From assembly GCA_014773175.1 (NCBI GenBank), contig VXCM01000066.1, positions 116,348 through 180,347 on the forward strand: 64,000 bases of DNA. Direction: 5' to 3'. The stretch is from Lucifuga dentata (taxonomy: Eukaryota; Chordata; Actinopteri; Ophidiiformes; Bythitidae). The notes beneath the pieces were generated by a model that worked only from the letters and a program-made list of their open reading frames with translations, made no database searches and had not been told where the DNA came from. The position numbers and the translations under genes were made by a program. This document shows, one piece after another, positions 1 to 13,299 of the stretch; position 1 is the stretch's first letter; the number at the start of each line of letters is the position of its first letter.

Positions 1-714
1 GAATTCCAAAATTCCCCCCAAAATTACTCCACCAGAAAGAACCAGAAAATGGAAAGCCAGCAGCCAGTCTGCAGCCTGAGTTTAGAAGTTGTGAGTTTGG
101 GGAACCTGCTAATTTATTTGACTTATACTGCAGGGAAACGGAAGGGATCATAACGATTTTTTTAGCTGAAAATACCTCTCCACTGAGGGGCTTCAGGGTG
201 GCCGTCTGTTTAGCCCTCCACCACCACCCGGCTAAGAGTAGATCTAAAAGAATTACACACACTCAGGCTTTGTTTCCTCATATAATCACACAAAAGGATT
301 TTTCTTGAAAATGATCATAAATCACAGGCCGGATCAATACAGTAGACCCTGGCTGCAGCAGCCTGATAACACAATCAATACAGGGTATTTGGATTTTAAT
401 TAATACACGACGGTGCCTCAGCCCTGAAAGAGTGAAATATGACCTCAAGCTCTTTTGAAATACACCCTGATATGCCCCGTCCCCCCGCAGAGCAACACAT
501 GTGGCCCGATATCTGCTCATCAGATGTCAACACCAACGTAATGTGGTACCTGCAGACGGACGTTACCGTTAAGCAAGGTGAGTGGCCGCTCCAGCTAACA
601 GAGCCGCAACAACTACACATACAATGTGACACATCAAATCATGTTGTAATGCTGCGATTTGAATTTTGGCAGTGTGGGAACATGTTTGTCTGCCTTTAGT
701 CACAAAATATGTCT
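1..714. other. No gene recognised
   Basis: Ordinary-complexity DNA. The overlapping small open frames around 280-700 on both strands have no recognisable motif and no splice support. Confidence 0.5.
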
Positions 715-751
715 TCATTTATTTATTTGATTTATTTAGATAGGGACCATG

Positions 752-798
<47 letters not shown>

Positions 799-900
799 GA
801 CGAGATGCTTTGTGCCAAATTTAGCTGTCAGCTAATTTCCATCTGCAGACCCCGGACGGTAAACGTAAAACAAATATCCAATATTATAATAAAAAAAACA
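715..900. repeat. Diverged dispersed repeat with poly-A tract
   Basis: A TTTATTTAGATAGGGACCATGCA segment, a 30-base poly-A run (about 764-793) and ATCTGCAGACCCCGGACGGT. The same GGGAC ... ATCTGCAGTCCCTGGAGGAC layout recurs at 36060-36190, so the two are likely copies of one family. Confidence 0.5.
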
Positions 901-2344
901 AAAACAAAAACAAAAAAAAACTCACATTTACAAAACAAACATACACAGTTTCTCTCATACTAACCATTATTCATAAATATACAAACTTGTGACATCAAAC
1001 ATCAGCATATTCATACACACACAATCATCATGTGCAATTCCAAATTTCAAATCTCATTCATAATCAAAAAATTCAAATTAATGTTGACATGCCAGGCTGC
1101 TAAGGATCCATTTTCAGTATCAAAGGGGTCAGGAAAGGGCCCCCTCCATGTTGCCCAGGGCCCCAAAATCTCTAGGTCTGCTCCTGGGTACCTGAGCACA
1201 GACAGAAGATAAAGAACAGATAGAGAGAAAGACAATGAATGGGAGCGTCTCCATATTTGTACCAGCAGCAGGAAAAGACAAAAGACAGAATGATCCGATC
1301 TGTCCTCACGTCCCTCCAGAGAGGCCGGCAAATCGTCAAAGCCGATATGGAGGCTCAGACCCAGACAGGTTCCCCCGCAATATCCAAAACCTTCACTCAG
1401 CAGTTATTGCAACTGAATGGGAGCAGGGCTTTCATCCCAAAACACAAAGCAAAGGGAGAAAAGACCAAAAAAGAAATCAAAAGTGAACAAAGAGGGATTG
1501 AACAGAGAGTAGAGAGTGACAGACAGCACCAAGACAGGCTGTTAGGTTATGTAGACTGAAGGCAGCCTGGAAATTTCTGATCGCTTTAATTCACTACACC
1601 CAACTTGCCTGAACACCCCACCCCCCCGCTTTTATCTAACACTGTGTTTCTCTATTGATTTTTTCTTTATCTTCCAGGCTGGATAAGAGGACAGAGAGGT
1701 ACGGGAACAGGAGTGAATGGAGAACTTTCCTGAAGATTGCTGCTATTCTCCAGCTTATTGCCTCCTGTCGTTCATGGTTTCACATGACATGAGGGTGTCA
1801 GGATCACCTTCCAGCTGTAAATGAGGAAGGTGATGATACCGGCGGACTGGGATCAAAAAAGAAGAGAAGATTGGATGAGATGGAAAGTTTGGAAGATTGA
1901 AGAAGAAAGGGGCAAAAATTAAATAAACATCTGGGTGTAAATATTTGCTGGAGCACTGAGAGAGAATAGTTCCGCCAAGGAAGTTTAGTGCATTTGTGGA
2001 AGCTTGGGAAGGAGTGAAGATAATTTCTGCATTTAGAGCAGCATGGGATAAACAGCAATCCAGATTAAAACACAGCTCCAGCTGCTATTTTCTTACACAT
2101 AAAAGCTTCGTAATGATGTGTTTGGGACTTTGTTGACATCCAGGCTGACATGACAACCAGCTAAGGGCAAAGAAGCTGCAAATTTAAGGCAAAAAAAAAG
2201 GAAATTATTCCTTCTCACAAACTTGCACGCCAATTATAACAATGGGTGCAATAAAACAGTGGTTAATTACAACCTTTATGCAAGTAACATCTGAGGCTGG
2301 CAGAGGAAGAGTAAAAAGTACAATATAATGTAGTCATTTCCTGT

Positions 2345-2346
<2 letters not shown>
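901..2346. other. No gene recognised
   Basis: A-rich start, then unremarkable sequence. Open frames at 1030-1560 overlap each other in several frames and show no domain. Confidence 0.45.
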
Positions 2347-2384
<38 letters not shown>

Positions 2385-2391
2385 NACACAC

Positions 2392-2423
<32 letters not shown>
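2347..2423. repeat. (CT)n-N-(CA)n compound microsatellite
   Basis: CT run to 2384, single N at 2385, CA run to about 2423. The N marks a contig join inside the repeat, so the true length is unknown. Confidence 0.9.
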
Positions 2424-3267
2424 CAGACCCTGTTATTACAGAAATATATCAAGGAAAACTCATCGTGTTGATCATTTGAGACGTTTACTGGTCTATGTTA
2501 CCTGAAATTGATCAGATTAAATAAAAGCATTTTCAGGCAATAGATTTCTTGAAACAAAGAGGGGAAAGTCTTGGATGTAGCAGCAGGATGCCTTAGCACC
2601 GAGTTGATCCCCAGTAACAATTAGACATGAACTGTTTCGAATAAGAATAGAAAGTTCCAGATCAAAGTAAAAGTAAGAAGTCTTTTCAGAGCTGAATGAC
2701 AAAGCAGACTACCCACAGGTCGCCTTTTGTTTTCTTGATAGCATTAGTACAGCAGCGTTTAATATCATCTCTGACAAATGATTTAGTTGGAAATCTATTA
2801 ATCCGGGAATCATTTACTCTGGTCCCTGTGATGATTTATATCACAGTTAAAAACTGTTTTTGAGAAATTCACAAACCTGACATTTCCTCTTATTATTATT
2901 ATCTAATAAAAGTTTGGGGTTTTTTTTTCATCAGGTAAAAATGCTAATCAGATTTAACATAAAAAATCTTCAAATTTGTTGAATGTTACAAACTTCTAGC
3001 AACAAAAACATTATTTGACTCTTTAACTACTAAAAAAAAAGTCAGTTGAACCTGATTTGTTCCATGTAAGTGATGAAACTGTAGAATTATCATGTTAAAG
3101 TTGCTTGAATCTACTCAGCTAAAAAAAGGACGACGAGGTGAAAATCTTCGTATTTTGTTGGCAAGTCATTTTTTGCATACAGAGTTTAAAAACTCAAACA
3201 AAAATTTATCAAATAACAATCAGTTTTCTAGAACCAGTTGTTACCTTGATTTTCGTGCTGTGATCTG

Positions 3268-3810
3268 CGTTTTCATCTTCACCAAGGAGCTTGATGGTCG
3301 TTGATCTGCTTGTTAGCAGGATTACTGAAAACTCAATTTCGACAAAGTAGGTGGAAGGGTGGAGCCTGGCCGCTGGAAGAACTCATTGAAATTTGGTGTT
3401 GATCCAGATCTAGGGACAGGAGGATTTTTTATAAATGATTTCTCAACATTTTTTAAAATGTTTTTAGTTTCTCAGTTAAAAACAAAATCTGGCATATTTA
3501 TCATATTGAAGCATAGGCATATTTATTCCATGACAGACTATCAATAGGAGGCTATTTGGGTGGCCAAAATACATATTATAAACTTATCCAAGCTTATCTT
3601 AGCTTATAATGTTGTAGTATAAGATAAAATTAATGCTGATTCAGCAGTATGCAAACGGTTATGACGTAGCTTTAACAATTATGGAGACAGATCTAGTAAA
3701 ATATTCTGTTTATTATTGTCTTTTCTTTCTCTTTAGGCCAGTGTATTAATAGAATCAGACTCATTTTGACTCGGCTTGTTCAGCCTTGAAGGAGGTATAA
3801 TCTCTAATGA
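3268..3810. repeat. Dispersed repeat family R1, copy 1
   Basis: Contains TTGTTAGCAGGATTACTGAA, AACTCATTGAAATTTGGTG, GATCCAGATCTAGGGACAGG and, at the end, CATTTTGACTCGGCTTGTTC. The same blocks recur in order at 35320-35912 and partly at 12456-12805. From memory this resembles a repeat common in teleosts. Confidence 0.7.
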
Positions 3811-4207
3811 TTGATCTTCAAAATCCTGCCATTCATTTCCAGAAGATTCCTGAAAGGAGGTGATTTGTATTGGAATCAGGCTGAAATTATCTCACTGCAC
3901 TGGCAGAGTTTGTCGCTTGTTTCAACAAAATAAGACTTTTAAGACTCAGTAACTGACCAAATAACTCTGATTGTTGAAATCAGCAAAGCCATTTTGTTTT
4001 CTCACAATAGATGCTTGTGATGTTAATGTGCGAGTGATTGAATTCACTTTTCAGCCTTTGTCTACTGAGCTCGAGCTGAAAAACAGACTGAATAACTCAC
4101 TGAGACAATACAAGACCAAATAGCTTGAAAAGAGTCGCATAAACTAGTGCAGATGGTGCTTTATAAGATTATTTTCTTTGGGTAAGGAGAAATAAGACTG
4201 AAGCACC

Positions 4208-4766
4208 TTAAAGGACCATACCAGTGATTTTTGAATGTTTAAGCCTAATAAATATCCAGATACATGTTATGTTGCTGACAACCATTTTCCAAAACATAAA
4301 ACTGTATTTTAGTGTTCGTGTTACTTTGCCAAATCCCATTTTTCAGAATTACACAGGTGATACACCCACCTTAAAATTTAATGATTCGCTTTCTAACGCT
4401 GTTATGATGTAGGTGGCGCGGTCATTTTTAATTTCTTGGTAAAAGCTGTCTTCTCCTGGAACATACATTTTCTTCTGTGCGGCTCCGTGTGGAACTGCTT
4501 AAATAAAGTTACTTTAACAATAAATAAATAAATAAATAAATAAATGTTGTGTTTTCTGTGATTGATTACTTATCTCAAACATGTTTTTGATTTGTATCGT
4601 GTCCTGGAATGAACTGAAACCAATGGCAGCCTGGAAGGTAGACAAAACTATTCTAAAATTTACTGCCCCAGAAAAATGCTTTGGAAAATTTGTCGGCAGT
4701 AAAATAGTGTGTATTGGCTATATTTGTTAGGCTCAAACATTCAAAATCACTGGTATGCTCCTTTAA
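4208..4766 (+). mobile_element. MITE-like element family M1, copy A
   Basis: 559 bp with long terminal inverted repeats. The left end starts TTAAAGGACCATACCAGTGA, and the reverse complement of the right end starts TTAAAGGAGCATACCAGTGA. The similarity extends about 40 bp to a GAGCCTAA block. No coding capacity. An (AATA)n tract sits at about 4519-4548. Confidence 0.85.
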
Positions 4767-6172
4767 CTAAGACCTTTGGACTTTCTTGAAATCCTGTTTC
4801 ACAGTGTATTCCTCTTTCATTCTCACATTGTGTTTTTGTACCTACAACAAACGCGAGTAGCTGGAGCCCAACATATTGAAGCAGTAAGCCGAGCCCCTGC
4901 AGCCATCTTTGACACAATAAAGCAGCATATGTGAAGATGTTTTGGCCTGCTGGTCCAGCATGCTCTCAGTGGGAGAAACGGGTCAAAGTAATGATTAGGA
5001 ATGTCATGGTGAAGAACTCAGAGCCACGTTAAAGCACTCATAACTCACAGGCAAAGGCCAATAACTGCTGGTAGCCACAAGCCACATTTCATCATGCCAC
5101 ATCAGCAGAGTGAAGAAAGTGAAACCAGAGAGTAAAAGAGCTGCATCCCAACACGGAATATCAGAATTCCACAAAAAAGGAAAAAAGTGTAAAGTCGCAG
5201 CTCCCTGTGAAATCTGAAGTTAAAGCTTGCAAAGATCATACAAACAAATAAAGGTGCTTTCTGCAACCCAGTAAAACACTAAAGCTTCGCCACTGTCTCT
5301 ATACAATGAAAAGCAGGAGAAAAGCCTAAAAGGCCCAGACTGATTTTTTTATGTGAATGTTGACTAAGAATGGTCTCCATCTGTGTAAATCCACTCAAAC
5401 AGGGACTTCCTGTGAGTCACAGTCTGAAGCCTGGAGCAAATCACTGATATTTATCATGCAAGATGGCACACATTCCCAGAGTTACAGTTTGCCTACTGCT
5501 AGTCTCCCTCTTTAGCTCCAGCCCGCTGCATCCACCCAAAAGCCTCATTTCATCCGTTTAACCCTCAAAACACCAGGAGCCAGTTCCTAAAGCTGCAGAG
5601 GTAAGATTTGATTTTCCATAATTGCTGAAGCCACGATGATCAAACGTGTTGGAAATTACAAAGATGTTTTGAATATTATATCCTGCGTGTCATGGCTGTC
5701 TGGTGAAAACCACGTATCTCCAAATTTGGTGATTTTTTTTAAAGTTTACACACAACACAAGTTAAGGAGATTCTTCTAGCTCTTAGACTAAGCCCCTTTA
5801 AAAGCGTGTTATATTATCCAAAAAAGAAGATTCATAGTTCCTGAAACATGCTGGAGATACATGGTTGTAATAGGACAGCGATCAGGAGTTGATTAAGATT
5901 CAAGATTCTCTCAGTGGTTGAATCAGCAAATTTTCAGCCTCAGTTGATCGTCAGATTTACAATTATGGTAAATATTTCACGTTTATTGCTGAAGTTTGTA
6001 ACAATCATCTACAAACGTGTGAAAGTTTAACCCTATAGAGTCGAAGCTCATTTTAGTTTTTTTTTGTTTTTTTTCTGACAAGTCTTGAAAGCAGCAAAAC
6101 ACCCAGTTTGTTATTAACGGAGTGAAAGACTCAAAATAATCAAAAAGGATTATGTGACATCAAGAGATTTTT
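4767..6172. other. No gene recognised
   Basis: Unremarkable sequence, becoming T-rich after 6050. Nothing supported. Confidence 0.4.
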
Positions 6173-6214
6173 CCAGAATAAAGTAAAGAAGGTATGTTCT
6201 TTACTTTATTCTGG
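6173..6214. repeat. Perfect 18-bp inverted repeat (hairpin)
   Basis: CCAGAATAAAGTAAAGAA and its exact reverse complement, separated by a 6-base loop (GGTATG). Part of the right arm and loop is repeated directly just downstream (about 6215-6236). Confidence 0.85.
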
Positions 6215-8584
6215 AAAATAAAGAAGGCATGTTCTAGAGCCTTGTTTTCTAGAAACTTTTGTTTAGAAAAGTTTTTTAGATGTTTTTTCCCCAGTTTTTT
6301 CTGAGACAATTTTCTACAATTACACTAAGTAGAAATTAATTTTCTTATATTTTTTTTTTCAAAAAATCATTTAAGATTTATTATACAATTTCATATTTTA
6401 TTTTATTTTATTGTTTTAGATTTAGAATTTATTTCTATTTTTTTTTTTTAACTTCTGGATTTAGAATTTTTTTTAAAAAACAAGTTAAACTGGAAGGCTT
6501 GGCAGGTTGAAATGTCAAAACTTTCATAAGCCAACATTTATAAGATCCAAATTAAATCATTTTGGGGATTTTTCAGAGTCTGGACAGAGTTGGTTTGTGA
6601 ATCTGAACATGTGCATTTCTAGAATATGTTTCTTTATGTTTATGCTGTTGACAGTTAACAATATCTTATGCTGAATGAACAAGATGCGAGAACTCGAGAG
6701 AAATTTAAACACGACTTCCCAGCATCCACGTTTCCACTGTGGAAATTTACAGCTTCTCCCAAACTTTCCATAAGTCTCTCGCTTCTCTCCTGCTGCTCTG
6801 AAAACCACCTAAAGCGCAGCCTTTGTTTTGTAGAATCCAACATTATCACATCTTCTCTCGCACTTGTTAGCGTCCCTCATACCGTCCAAACAAACGGAGG
6901 AGGTGCAGACATAAACAACATGGCAGCAGGAGCCTCTCTCCTCTCGCCATCCATCACGGCAGATGTGGCACATTCCTCCGTCTCTTTATAGAAACTGTAC
7001 ATAAATGCCTTTAGATGCTACAGACGGCAAACCTTTTATTCACTTGTTTCATTGCATTTTTTTGCTCGCTTGTAAGTACACAAACACGTTTTCTTTCTGT
7101 AAGTTAATGGAAGTTTTCACACCACACGGAGTTTTTTTAAAGGTGCCATTACCCTTGGTTGTCAACCTCGCTTCCCATGTATTAATGAGCTAATAAAAGG
7201 CAGTACAGGAGGAGTAAGTTACGGATAATTGCAAAGTCATGGTCCATAGGGCCAACGTGGTTTATTTGATTAACCTCTGGTGACAGGTCAGATGTTGGGA
7301 ATATGCTTTTCAGCCAGATGATCGTGGGTAATTTATGATCTCTTGCTGAAGGATAATCAATAGCTGGACAGACAAACAGCCAGACGGGCGAGCCTTTGCT
7401 TGGACGAAATCTGTCACCAGCGTTATGTTTGTATTATGTCTGGTCCTGAGGCAAAGAAACCGGCCATATCATGACGCCGCTGACACATTTTTGACTGGGC
7501 TGATGTTTACAGAGGAATTAAAAGGAGAGACAGAGGAGAAAGACAAGAGTTTCTCAGCAAATGTTTCTGTTTCTATGTTTCGAACCCTCCTTCTCTTGTG
7601 CTGCGCCACAAAATGGCAGCGTGTGCGTCAAACAGCATTCAGAGAGGGCAGAGGGGAGGAGGAGGAAGAGGAGGAGGAGGAGGACGTGGAGGAGGAGGGA
7701 GGAAAACAAATGTCATGCCATGCAAACAGTAAAAGGAGTCCAATCGGCTTTACAGCACTTTTACAGCACATCCTGAGCTGAGTCTCACTGGCTGCCTCAG
7801 ACAAACCCTCCTCTCTCGCTCACGTCCGGCCTCCTCGCTGCACGGCGAGTCCCTCCGCCTCTCCGCCGTCCTCGTTGGGTGCTGCACTTTCAAACCGCCA
7901 CCCGCTTTGAGCTCCTCGTGGCTGTAAACAAATGCAATTTTGCATTTCCTGTTGTCTAGACACAACCGAAGCTGAGTTGCAGCAGCACTCGCTAGTCGTC
8001 TGTGGAAGTTTGGAAAAGTTTTCGTGCTGTAACACAACCGATATGAGAATTATTTTGTGTACGAGACAACAAGCGCTGACTGTAAAATATATCAAACGCT
8101 TATCATGAGAAGAATGGAGGGAAAATCCTTTCCCATAATTCATTTCTCTCAATAAATTGATGGAAAATATGTACAAATCAAGTGATGAAAAATGTTTTTT
8201 GGCTTCAAACAAATTAAATGGAAATGTTCCAAAATTAAAGGACCAAATTTGACAATTTTCTGCTCTCCTTTATGCAAACCATGCTGTTATTTTTGAGATT
8301 CTGAATATGTGCAAGCAGCCATCTTTTTTTTTTTTTTTAAATTTATTTGTTTTTATGTATGACATGAAATTTAATTAGCAGGCTGTTGAGACTTTCTTGA
8401 ACTGTTACTCACAGTATTTTATCAGTTTCATTATCATTTTGAGGTAATAAGCAAATTTTCAAATCAGTCGACAGTAACAATAATGCAAAATTGACAAAAA
8501 GTTAATACAGCCTTAATGTTCACTCTGATTTAATAACTCAAGCACTTTTCAAGAGTCTGCAAATTGATATTCATATCATTTGTA
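6215..8584. other. No gene recognised; one GA-rich and CpG-rich patch
   Basis: Homopolymer-rich to about 6480. A purine-rich (GAGGAG)n stretch lies at about 7648-7706 and a CpG-dense stretch at about 7815-7880. The 118-codon frame covering the GA tract is Glu-rich only because of the repeat. Confidence 0.4.
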
Positions 8585-8760
8585 CAGAGCTGGAAAGTGA
8601 CTACATTTTACTCAATCACTGTACAATTTTAAGGTACTTGTACTATATTTAATTATCCATTTTGTGCTATGATCTACTACTTCACAATATTTTAGAGAAA
8701 AATATTATTTCCTTCAGTACATTTAAGTACTCAAAGGAGAGTCTAGATATGTACCTGATA
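8585..8760. repeat. Dispersed repeat family R2, copy 1
   Basis: GAGCTGGAAAGTGACTACAT, AAGGTACTTGTACTATATTT and TTTAAGTACTCAAAG resemble the teleost repeat of the 'ggtggaaagtaactaagtacattt' type. Fragments recur at 29090-29125 and, inverted, at 45830-45900. Confidence 0.55.
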
Positions 8761-10259
8761 ATATGCTAAAACCATGTAATTTTTGTTTGAAAGGTGATCA
8801 AGGTGCTGAGTTTTACTTGTTTGTCCTGTTTTAGAGGACGATACAAAAAGATATTACAGAGTTAATCAGCTTTGATAAATTAAAAAAGTTGATGGGCACA
8901 AGAAATGTCATAGATCTGTTTAATTTAGTTATGTTTATTAAAAAAATAATGCATAGTTTTCAATTTCTAAATGTAACTGGTCTATATGAAATATTTTGGT
9001 TATATCCTTGTCCATGTTGCTGGTTGTTGCCTATGTGTATGTTGTCCTTCTTTATGTTCCTTAAGCCCTAAAGGAAAATGAAATGAACATGTAACTACTA
9101 TAGTTTCAAGTTACTTTGCACATCAAGACTTTAAAATTTAGCATGAGATAAACTCCTAGAATATTAATTTTGCTGGATAAAACAAAACAAAACAAAACAC
9201 AGTATCCCAGTCTTCCGTTTGCTTGAAGGCACAGTGCATTTTACACATTATTTTAAGATTTTCAGAAAGTGCATCCTTCAACTGACCTGAAAGCATGAAA
9301 ATCCCCCAAATCCCCATAAATTTGACATGAATGACTTCACCACCTTCAGAGATTTTTATCATTTCATCCCAGAATTTCCACAGTTTTATTCCACAGAATC
9401 CAAAATTGGAGATACAATGTTGTTCAGATGAAAAACCCTGTATCTCCAGTTTTGGGGATTGTCATTGTTGATGCATGAGCATGTAACAGATGCTGTACAT
9501 GCCAACACAAATTATTCTTTACAAGGAGCACTTTAACGTTTGATACTTGAATACTACTAATATTAATTTTTAAGTGGAATGTTGAGTGCAGGAAGTTTAG
9601 TTGCAATTGAGTATTTTCCATTGTGATCTATACTTCTTCTATTATTGTGTACATAAATTAATGGATATAAATGGCTGCTTTAAAGGTGAGAAAAATCCCT
9701 TTAAAAAGCTAAAACTCTATAACACATTTAAAAGCAGTCCTCAGTACTATAAAATTACATGATTTATAGGAGCTAAAGCGGTGGTTATGGTTCTTTATGT
9801 GTATTTTATGCCCCCACACTTGCCTTATATTTACCATAATGTATAGGCACTTGGCTAAAGATGCTGGTATCATATTTTTCTGGCCCTAAAGTCAGACAGT
9901 GAACGTGTCTTTTGAAGTGAAAGCTGTGTAATTTCTTCAATTTGAGCGTGTTATGCTGTGAGAGCAAACGAGAATGAATGAAGGAGCCTTCAGAGAGACG
10001 ATCATTGATTTAATCACATCATCAACTGCAGCCACTTCAGGGCCAAAGTAACTAATCCATAACCAGCCAAACAGATTTACACTAACGCCTGCAATCATAG
10101 CTAAATGAGGAGGTGTCGTGCAGGATATCAGCTTCTATCACGCTCCCATGTGTTATGAAGTGTCCCGGATCGATCAGGGATAACAACCACACGTCCATCG
10201 ACCGCATAAGACATAATGCCATCGACAAGAGAATTAGAGGGATAATTGTTCTCCTGTCA
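8761..10259. other. No gene recognised; possible conserved element at 9940-10240
   Basis: Mostly AT-rich filler with an AAAAC short repeat (about 9178-9199). Positions 9940-10240 have higher complexity and balanced composition, like a conserved non-coding element, but this cannot be tested without an alignment. Confidence 0.3.
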
Positions 10260-10291
10260 TATGATTCTCTCTCTCTCTTTCTCTCTCTGTA

Positions 10292-10352
<61 letters not shown>

Positions 10353-10353
10353 N

Positions 10354-10419
<66 letters not shown>
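10260..10419. repeat. (CT)n/(TG)n/(GA)n microsatellite with N
   Basis: CT, then TG, then a long GA run, broken by a single N at 10353 and a second TG/GA block. Probably a collapsed or duplicated contig end. Confidence 0.9.
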
Positions 10420-10420
<1 letters not shown>

Positions 10421-12455
10421 CTGACATTAGGACCTACTTTAAGTTAAGGGATCTTTTTCTGGCTTCATTTTTTCATTTTTGTAAAGATTTCATGTGGACA
10501 TACTTAAATAGAATGACGTTTGTTCATTTTCTTTATATAGACAGATTTAAAGCAAACTAGTTTTGATAAATTGGTGTTATATTTAATGTTATTTTCCTAT
10601 GGTAGTGTAGCAAAATTGAGTCAAGTGTCAAATGTTATGCCTCAGAAAAAGTGTTTTTTTCAAAGCAAGGTGGGTAATTTGAAATCAGTTTTTTCTTCTT
10701 ATTCCGTGTTTCTTCCCAGAATCTCAATGAACACCTTAAAGATCCAAATATTATTCCTCTCATTTGATTCGAAAAGCTCAGATTCTCATTTGTGTCTCAG
10801 GCCTTTTATGAAACAAATGAAGGGAAGAGACTGAAGAGAAGAATGAAAAAAAAGAAGCAGGCTACTTCCTTTTTATCTGATATCGAGCTCAGACAAGATT
10901 TCTTTCGTTCCTCCTCTTGGGTGAAAAATACAGCCCTGGGAAAGCTTCGGGTTATTATTGGATGTCCACTCTAAAAGTATTTCCAAACAATTCAATGTTG
11001 TGCTCTAATAGAAATCTATGAATGCTTCTCGGGGGCAGAGGACAAAGCTACGCTGGGGCTGTACATCTGTGAGTTTTGAAACAAAGCTTTGTTTGTGAGC
11101 CTCAATCACTTGTGCTCATGAAAGCAGACACTTACTTGAAAAACTTTCTTTTTCTTTCAGGGAGGGGGTGGGGGGAACACTCTAAACCTACATCCTGGTA
11201 TAAATTTGCAAAACGCAATACAGGCCTGATTGTGTGTGGAGTCGACGCAGGATGCATACAAATAGAATCCCTTCTGAAATGTCCCCTTCCTTGCATGGCT
11301 CAGTGGCTAATGTACAATAAATCAACAAAAGGGGGCTTTAATACCAGCGACGGGCAGGTCCAGGGTACTGTTATTTTATCTTTTTACAGTATTTAATTGG
11401 AAGTTTTCCCTGAAACATTACACCGCGCTTTCAAATGACTTTGCCCAAATCTAAGAGGAGATTGATAAGAATTTCTTTTCCTCTTTCCCCCCCCCCCCNT
11501 CCACCCCTTCGCCTTTCAGGAGAGAGCAAGTTTTTGCCGAAGGGAGACTAAAGTTACAAGTGTGTGGCATTTTGTGGAGGGAGAATGAAATCGGAGGCTT
11601 GAAGGGACGGATAAGGACAGGCTGGGAAAAAGGGAAGTTGGCAGTGGTAGCGGGTCAACAGCGCGCCTCAGAGCCTTACCCACTGCACCAGGTGTCCACT
11701 TAATTCAAATGATACTATTATTCATAGACAGAGGAAGAGTATTGAAACGACCCCCCCTTCAAATCATTTGCAACTGAATACAGATATAATCCTGGAAATA
11801 TAAGTCTCCATTAAGGCTATCCCATTTAGCAAACAAGGCTCTCATTGTGCATCATGTTGTGTATATAAATCACTGTCTGAGAGGGAAAAACGGGGAGAAA
11901 GTAAAACATTCAGTCCAAGATGAGATTTGAGAATGTCACTTTCCTGCACGTAACAATTAAGAGTGTGTTTAACTTTCGGATTTTATTTTAGTCTTTAGTC
12001 TTTTCTAGGTTTTACACTTTATTTTTAGTAGTTTTCAACAAAATCAAAGCGGCACATCGTGGATTTGCACCCAAAGTTGACAGCTGTGCTTAGCTTGAAA
12101 GCATGTATTACTGACATATATGACATAATGCAAATTATGATGTATAATAATGTGGTGTATGTTTATAAAATAAACTCATAAATCAGAAAATCAGAAAATA
12201 TGTCTTTCCACGTCTTGACTGTATTTTTTGCTGAAGCTTTGCATCATCATGAGCTTGTGACAGAACACAAAGTACAATCCAAAATGTATATAAGCTTAAG
12301 TTTAAGCATGTATATAAAGTATGTACATCAACATCAGCCCTCACACAAAGCAGACAGTGAGTCTCAGAGGATCCAAAGGCCACAAAATTTAAATTCAATC
12401 AACCTGCACAAGATTGTAAATTAATTAGTACCTTTGAAGCAGGTTATGTGATCAC
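10420..12455. other. No gene recognised
   Basis: A poly-C tract with N at 11499. Positions 11620-11880 are ordinary-complexity DNA with homeobox-type ATTA cores. The 106-codon frame at 11076-11396 has no recognisable domain. Confidence 0.4.
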
Positions 12456-12805
12456 CAGCAGTTGTTTGTATGTTTGTCTGCCTGTTTATTAGCAGGATAT
12501 CTTGAAAATTTACAGATGGATTTGGATGTAATTTGGGGAACAGATAGATAATGTTGAGAGGAAAAAATTATAAAATTTTGGAGATGATCCAAATCATAAC
12601 CATCGAACCATCCAAATCATAAGATTTTGAATCAGATTCAGGAGAAAATGTTATTAGTCAGTAAAAGCAATGCTAATGGGTGATTTCAATGAAATTTAGC
12701 ATGGTGGGTCTTTTTTTTTTTTTTTTTTTTNTTTTTTTTTTTTTTTTTTTTAAAGATCTGCTTATTTTGGTCGTGATCCAGATCACATTCTGGATCACAC
12801 AGGAT
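12456..12805. repeat. Dispersed repeat family R1, copy 2 (interrupted)
   Basis: CTGTTTATTAGCAGGATATC, GATGGATTTGGATGTAATTTG and GATCCAGATCACATTCTGG align with R1. A poly-T tract (12712-12751) with an N at 12731 interrupts it. Confidence 0.55.
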
Positions 12806-12908
12806 TAGATGTGTTCTCTAAGTGCCTTCTTCTTAAAATATGTAATCAGATTTTGAACTATTTACAAATAAAATGGGTTTAATAAGAAATACTTGAAAAA
12901 AACTTTCT

Positions 12909-12932
12909 TTTTTTTTTTTTTTTTTTTTTTTA
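12909..12932. repeat. Poly-T tract
   Basis: Simple T run of about 23 bases. Confidence 0.9.
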
Positions 12933-13228
12933 ATACTGTTTTAATTTAGAATTGGGAAATAGCACAACTTGTCCTGGCTGGCACTACTTTGATAAAATGG
13001 CTTAACTTAACTTACTTAACCTACCCCAGCCCAATTTTGAAGCTGATTCGGGAAAATATAACTTTATAGAAATGTTCATGATAAACAGGGCCATGACTTT
13101 ATATGACTCAAATGCTTAAACATTAACCTACAGAAAAGCAAAGTTTCCTCTTGTTCAACTGAATTCAGCTTTCTTGTCCTTGTAAAGTGAGTTCTTTCAG
13201 CTCTTGGGTTATGCTATTGTAGTAAATA

Positions 13229-13253
13229 CTGAAAAAGAAAGAAAGAAAGAAAA

Positions 13254-13297
<44 letters not shown>

Positions 13298-13299
13298 AC
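13229..13299. repeat. (GAAA)n microsatellite
   Basis: About 70 bases of GAAA/AAAG units with one irregular unit. Confidence 0.95.

Noticed and set aside
7425..7781. 118-codon frame with a Glu-rich stretch
   Set aside because: The acidic stretch is a (GAG/GGA)n tract; no start context, splice site or homology was seen.
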